19,943 nucleotides of DNA from Rikenellaceae bacterium (lineage in GTDB: Bacteria > Bacteroidota > Bacteroidia > Bacteroidales > UBA932), in assembly GCA_900769905.1 (NCBI GenBank), contig CAAGIL010000025.1, positions 1-19,943 on the forward strand, given 5' to 3'. Below are positions 15,687-19,943 of the stretch, piece by piece (position 1 is the stretch's first letter; each line of letters opens with the position of its first letter). A program made the position numbers and the translations under genes. Under the pieces are notes generated by a model. The model worked only from the letters and a program-made list of their open reading frames with translations, was not told the origin of the DNA and made no database searches.

Positions 15687-18600
15687 ATGAATTGCAAACC
15701 ATCTTTATGTGCCTCAGTGGTGCTGTTCCTGTTTTCTGCGCTGCTTGTCCCTGCAAGGGACAACCGGCCTTTCAATTTCTATACTGTCTCGGAGGGCTTG
15801 CCGAATGCATCGGTGGGTTATTGCTGCCAGGATGCGTTCGGGAGAATCTGGCTCGGGACCAAGAACGGAATCTGCCATTTTGACGGGAGCGACTTTCAGG
15901 AACTCGACGGCAGTATTTATCCTGAAAGTCTGGACGGTTCCATAATTGCTATGGCTTCTGACGGGAGCAATCTCATCTGGTTCGCTTCCTCGGGAGGATT
16001 CGGCTGCATAGACGTGTACTCGGATGAAATCAGGCGCATTGACAATATTCCGTATGAGAGGGTGAGCAGTATCAAGATTGATGCTGACGGAAACATCTGG
16101 CTGTCCTTTCCCAACCGGGTTTGCCATTACGATGTCCGGAGCGGCAGCATAAACCATACCCTTTCAATCGAATCGAGATGCAACGACATTGCCTTGACGG
16201 ATGACGGCAGATTGCTTTTCGTACCTTCTGACGGGACGGTCGCTGCCTATGACAAGGCTACAGGGAATATGAAGCCATTCCGCATCCTTTCACCGAAAGA
16301 GTTGTCTGAGGGTATCGTAATAGAACATATTGCTTCGGGAAGGCGCGGATGTGCCGTGGTTTCCACTTCGGATTGTTCGGTCTTTGAACTTGAGCTGGAA
16401 ACGGCTGCCTGCAGAAAACTGTATGCAGCTCCGCGTCAGGACAATGCTTCGATAATCACCTGCATCGCCTGTGTGGGTGACGAATACTGGGTAGGTACCG
16501 CTGACGGCATTCACGTAATCGATATGTCCCAGGACACTTACGAGTATCTGGCTTTCAACAGGGATGAACAGGATGCGTATTCCGGAGACAACATACGCTG
16601 CATCTTTCCTGACCGTTTCGGTAACGTCTGGGTCGGTACCAATGGCGGCTTGATTCAATATATGAATGACGAAAGTTCGTTCAAGAGCTATGTCTCCGGC
16701 CCTTCTCCCGGGTCCATTTCCGGGCAGACAATACGCACCATAGTTCCTGATGGGGAAGGGAGAATCTGGATAGGCTCCGAGGAAGGCGAGATATGCCGTT
16801 TTGATCCTGAAACCGACATCTTCGAGCGTTTTACTGCCAGAATCAAACTTGCGAGAGGAACGAGTGTCACCGGAATGCTGTTTGACAACGGCAGACTTTG
16901 GGTTGCCACTTATGGTAATGGACTGTTGAGATACGATTTGGACTCTGACAGTATTGGAAATTGCTCCGGAGAACTTCCTGATTACTGCCTCGGTATCATA
17001 AAGACGCGCAGCGGGAGAGTATATCTGGCAGCGGCGGACGGCTTGTATGTCTTCAGCCGCGACGCAGATACTTTTCTCCGGATTGACGCGGTGGGCAGAC
17101 AATTCGTGCATGCAGTCCTTGAAGACAGGCTCTCCCGTCTGTGGATAGGAACCTACGGTAACGGTCTTGGGCTGATGGCCCCTGAAAGCGGTGATTATGT
17201 TCAGATTACGGCAGCCGATGAAGAGACGGGCCTTAAGTCAAATTACATTTCATCCCTGTTTGAAGACAGCAGGGGAAACATCTGGGCTACAACCGACGGA
17301 GCCGGAATTGCGCGCCTTCGCCCGGGAGATGATGGCGGTCCTCAAGTGGCTGTGGACCATTTTACCTTTGAAGACGGACTTCCGACCAACAATACCTGTG
17401 CGGTCACCGAGGACAGGAACGGCAAGTTGTGGGTGACCACCTCCAATGGCCTGGCTCTTTTCAATCCGGAGTCGTGGAATGTGGAAAAGACATATATGCA
17501 GTCCAATCCCATATTGGGAGGCAATTTTGTTTACGGAGCCTGTTACCGGAGTCCTGAAGGAACCGTCTATATGGGAACATCCAAGGGTTTGGCAGCATTC
17601 AATCTGGAGAAGCTCTCCGGGAACACGAATGTCACTCCGTTGATGATTACTGACATCCATACGGTAAGGGGAGGCAAGTATGTGCCTTTGCGGGAAGAAG
17701 GCCGGTCCGTTGCGATGACTCGTTCAATCAAGGTGCGCTACAAGGATCTTCCTTACATATCCTTCTCTTTCAGCCCGCTTGATTTTTCTCCCCTGAAACA
17801 ATATGAATATGAGTATTCCCTCAAGGGATACAAGCGCAACAGCGTTGTCGTGACTTCCAACAATACGGCAACATATACCGACCTTCCTCCGGGGAAGTAC
17901 CGGTTCACGGTAAGGCTGCTGCCCTGCAGTTCAAACGAGGAGAGCTGTACCGTAGATCTCACGGTGACTCCTCCGTGGTATCAGTCATTTCCTGCGCTGC
18001 TGGTCTATTCCTGCCTGTTTGCCGTTGCTGCCGTTCTCGCAGTACGTCTTCGCGAGCGGAGACGGAAGGAGGAAGAGGACAGGCGAATCGCAAGCCTTGA
18101 GGCAAGCAAGCAGAAGGAACTTTATGATGCAAAAATCAACTACTTCACCAATATCACACACGAGGTGCGTACTCCGCTTACACTGATAAAGATACCGTTG
18201 GAGAAGATACTGTCGGGTGATGGGGTCCCTGAGAAATGGCGATCCGACCTTCTGATGATACAGGCAAATACAAACCGTCTCCTGAAGTTGAGCAACAGAT
18301 TGCTTGACCTTGGCAAACTGGAAGTGATGGAATCCCGGTTGAACTTTGCAGAAACGGATATTCTGGCGGTTGTGAAACATTGCTGTTCATTGTTCAAGGC
18401 TGCCGTGGATGAACAGGGAGCCGTTCTGAACCTGTCCCTTCCTGAAGCTCCCCTCGTGATGTCCTGCAATGAGGAGGCCGTTGAATCCATCTTGTGCAAC
18501 CTCATTTCCAATGCGTTGAAGCATTGCATCAAGGTAATTAAGGTGGTGCTTTCAAGCAAGGACGATACACTTGTAATACGCGTTTCCAATGACGGTCCCA

Positions 18601-19655
18601 GGATTCCTGAAAAAGAGAAGGAAAAGATATTCGGGGCATTCTATCAGGCGGAGGACGGCAGTCTGGACCGCCGGGCAAACGGAACCGGACTCGGCCTGAC
18701 TTACGCCCGGTCTCTGGCCAGACTGCACGCCGGACAACTGTATCTTGATACGGATGTGCCGGGATACAATGAATTCGTGCTTGAACTTCCCCTGCACCAC
18801 GAAGCGGACATTAAAGATGCAGGAATCACCGATGTGGAGGAGGAACTCCCGAGGGAGGATATGGAGCAGGAAAGGGATACCAGCCGCCACAATGTCCTTA
18901 TTGTGGAAGATGACCGCGAAATGCGGGCAATGCTTGGCCGGGAGCTTTCTTCGGAGTACAACATACTGCTGGCCGCCAATGGAAGGGAGGCTTTGGAATT
19001 GACGGAAACCCACAGAGTGGATATGATTATCAGCGATATAATGATGCCGGTGAAGGACGGTTGCCAGCTTTGCAACGAAATCAAGTCCAATCTTGAAACG
19101 AGTCATATACCTGTAATACTGCTTACTGCCGCAATAGGAATTGAAACGCACATAAGAACGCTCCGGGTAGGTGCCGACAGCTATATTGAAAAGCCGTTCT
19201 CAATGGACCTTTTGCGAGAAAGCATTGCGAGCCTGTTCAGAAACAGGGAAATAGCTTACCAGCAGTATTCATCTGCTCCGCTGCAGCACTTCGGCTCCTT
19301 GTCATTCAGCAAAGTGGACCGGGACTTTATGACCCGCTTCCATTCGGTCGTAATGGAAAGACTCTCCGACACGGAACTGTCCACGGAAACGGTTTCCAAA
19401 GAGATGTCCATGAGCAAAGCTACCCTGTACCGTAAGGTCAAAGCGACTACCGGAATGTCGGTGTCAGAATATATACGTCTGTGCCGTATGAAAAAAGCCG
19501 CCGAACTTTTGGTTTCCAACCAGTACAGAATCAATGAGGTAGCCTACATTGTCGGCTACTCCACCAGTTCATACTTTGCGGAGAATTTCCAGAAACAGTA
19601 TGGGGTTACGCCGTCCGAATTCCGTAAATCGTTGAAGACTAAAGAAAACCCTTAA
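15687..19655 (+). CDS. Hybrid two-component system regulator (HTCS)
   Basis: This 1322-residue protein joins sensor, kinase, response regulator and activator. A signal peptide (about 1-24) leads to two seven-bladed-type propeller regions (about 30-640) with many WxGT-xxG blades (IWLGTKNG, VWVGTNGG, IWIGSEEG, LWIGTYGNG). A Y_Y_Y beta-sandwich follows (about 686-756), then one membrane span (about 766-787). In the cytoplasm are HisKA with phospho-acceptor His825 (ITHEVRTP), HATPase with its N box near 930-945 and GTGLGLTYA, a receiver domain with Asp1117 (ISDIMMPVKDG), and an AraC-type HTH pair at about 1214-1318. The HTCS binds a glycan fragment outside and activates susC inside. ATG 15687 is fixed by the signal peptide and by an in-frame TAA 12 bases upstream. 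All key residues are present and the frame is unbroken. Confidence 0.97.
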   Translation: MNCKPSLCASVVLFLFSALLVPARDNRPFNFYTVSEGLPNASVGYCCQDAFGRIWLGTKNGICHFDGSDFQELDGSIYPESLDGSIIAMASDGSNLIWFASSGGFGCIDVYSDEIRRIDNIPYERVSSIKIDADGNIWLSFPNRVCHYDVRSGSINHTLSIESRCNDIALTDDGRLLFVPSDGTVAAYDKATGNMKPFRILSPKELSEGIVIEHIASGRRGCAVVSTSDCSVFELELETAACRKLYAAPRQDNASIITCIACVGDEYWVGTADGIHVIDMSQDTYEYLAFNRDEQDAYSGDNIRCIFPDRFGNVWVGTNGGLIQYMNDESSFKSYVSGPSPGSISGQTIRTIVPDGEGRIWIGSEEGEICRFDPETDIFERFTARIKLARGTSVTGMLFDNGRLWVATYGNGLLRYDLDSDSIGNCSGELPDYCLGIIKTRSGRVYLAAADGLYVFSRDADTFLRIDAVGRQFVHAVLEDRLSRLWIGTYGNGLGLMAPESGDYVQITAADEETGLKSNYISSLFEDSRGNIWATTDGAGIARLRPGDDGGPQVAVDHFTFEDGLPTNNTCAVTEDRNGKLWVTTSNGLALFNPESWNVEKTYMQSNPILGGNFVYGACYRSPEGTVYMGTSKGLAAFNLEKLSGNTNVTPLMITDIHTVRGGKYVPLREEGRSVAMTRSIKVRYKDLPYISFSFSPLDFSPLKQYEYEYSLKGYKRNSVVVTSNNTATYTDLPPGKYRFTVRLLPCSSNEESCTVDLTVTPPWYQSFPALLVYSCLFAVAAVLAVRLRERRRKEEEDRRIASLEASKQKELYDAKINYFTNITHEVRTPLTLIKIPLEKILSGDGVPEKWRSDLLMIQANTNRLLKLSNRLLDLGKLEVMESRLNFAETDILAVVKHCCSLFKAAVDEQGAVLNLSLPEAPLVMSCNEEAVESILCNLISNALKHCIKVIKVVLSSKDDTLVIRVSNDGPRIPEKEKEKIFGAFYQAEDGSLDRRANGTGLGLTYARSLARLHAGQLYLDTDVPGYNEFVLELPLHHEADIKDAGITDVEEELPREDMEQERDTSRHNVLIVEDDREMRAMLGRELSSEYNILLAANGREALELTETHRVDMIISDIMMPVKDGCQLCNEIKSNLETSHIPVILLTAAIGIETHIRTLRVGADSYIEKPFSMDLLRESIASLFRNREIAYQQYSSAPLQHFGSLSFSKVDRDFMTRFHSVVMERLSDTELSTETVSKEMSMSKATLYRKVKATTGMSVSEYIRLCRMKKAAELLVSNQYRINEVAYIVGYSTSSYFAENFQKQYGVTPSEFRKSLKTKENP

Positions 19656-19943
19656 ATCTTGACTATCACAAGTATGTCTCCGGCGTGAACGACCGTGTCG
19701 CCCTTGGGGATGATTTCCTCCTCGCCCCTGCGTATCAGGATTACCAGCCCTCCGGCATCGATGTCGCAGATGGCGTGGCCGTCCCATTTTCCGTCCGGCT
19801 TCGCCTTCTTTTCCAGCAGACAGGTGTCGCTCCCTTCGAAGGAAAAGGTCTGTGCGGAAGCCAGGCAGATGTCCTTGTTGAAGGAACATTCGGGGAGATT
19901 GTCCTTTGATGTGCTCTCGAAAACCGCGCAGGAACTGCCTTCA
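19652..19943 (-). CDS. C-terminal end of a transporter with an RCK_C/TrkA-C-like domain
   Basis: Read on the - strand, the frame is open from the window edge to TAA at 19654-19652, about 96 residues, with no start codon of its own. The last 50 residues read GKWDGHAICDIDAGG, LVILIRRGEEEIIPKGDT and VVHAGDILVIVKI. The Gly-Asp-Thr then Gly-Asp-x-Leu-x-Val pattern is that of the RCK_C (TrkA-C) ligand-binding domain. This caps many ion transporters, including ClC-type chloride channels and NhaP-type cation/proton antiporters. Which one cannot be told here. The TAA overlaps the HTCS stop codon, so the genes converge with no spacer and no visible terminator. Five cysteines occur in the segment. Confidence 0.7.
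   Translation of the reverse strand, partial: EGSSCAVFESTSKDNLPECSFNKDICLASAQTFSFEGSDTCLLEKKAKPDGKWDGHAICDIDAGGLVILIRRGEEEIIPKGDTVVHAGDILVIVKI

Noticed and set aside
15524..15775. 84-codon upstream extension of susC
   Set aside because: The extension lies before a proper signal peptide, overlaps the HTCS start and the divergent promoter region, and has no features of a leader protein.
16290..17111. 273-residue - strand open frame inside the HTCS
   Set aside because: It lies opposite the propeller repeats of the HTCS, has no domain or signal, and no promoter-like sequence was seen for it.
1..19943. tRNA, rRNA, CRISPR, transposase, integrase or phage genes
   Set aside because: I saw no cloverleaf, ribosomal signature, regular repeat-spacer array or mobile-element protein on either strand.

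Overview
The window comes from a Bacteroidales-type (Bacteroidota) genome of moderate GC. The signs are a SusC/SusD pair, a one-protein hybrid two-component system (HTCS), DUF4252 genes beside an ECF sigma factor, a Bacteroidota-style TAnnTTTG promoter, and start codons without clear Shine-Dalgarno sequences. I cannot place it more finely from sequence alone. There are 13 coding regions, two cut off by the window edges. No tRNA, rRNA, CRISPR array, insertion sequence or phage gene was seen, and no gene-free gap exceeds about 165 bases.

Region 1 (1-2480, + strand): the tail of a probable outer-membrane beta-barrel protein and a short terminator, then a tight four-gene unit: DUF4252 protein, ECF sigma factor, small single-span membrane protein, second DUF4252 protein. 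Two junctions are ATGA overlaps. Upstream lie an ECF-like promoter (AAC-N16-CGTC) and a perfect 10-bp palindrome. The natural reading is an autoregulated envelope-sensing sigma module, with the small membrane protein as candidate anti-sigma factor.

Region 2 (2443-7437, - strand): a DsbD-type thiol:disulfide transporter followed 17 nt later by a lipoprotein M16 zinc peptidase. A good Bacteroidota promoter lies upstream and a 13-bp-stem terminator downstream. This looks like an envelope redox and proteolysis operon.

Region 3 (7442-19655): a compact polysaccharide utilisation locus (PUL). An HTCS sensor-regulator reads rightward. Divergently, on the - strand, run susC, susD, a lipoprotein serine esterase and a 744-residue lipoprotein that looks like an unassigned beta-sandwich plus (alpha/alpha)6 carbohydrate-active enzyme. 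The inferred flow is glycan breakdown product sensed by the HTCS propellers, induction of susC, capture and import by SusCD, de-esterification, and cleavage by the uncharacterised enzyme. No family-level CAZyme could be named, so the substrate is open.

Region 4 (19652-19943, - strand): the C-terminal end of a gene with an RCK_C/TrkA-C-like ligand domain, probably an ion transporter. It has no start codon inside the window and its stop codon overlaps that of the HTCS.

The most novel material is the unassigned PUL enzyme, its partner esterase with no acid at the usual triad position, and the regulatory architecture: a possibly leaderless HTCS mRNA, an intercistronic hairpin after susD, and an ECF-like promoter on the DUF4252 module.
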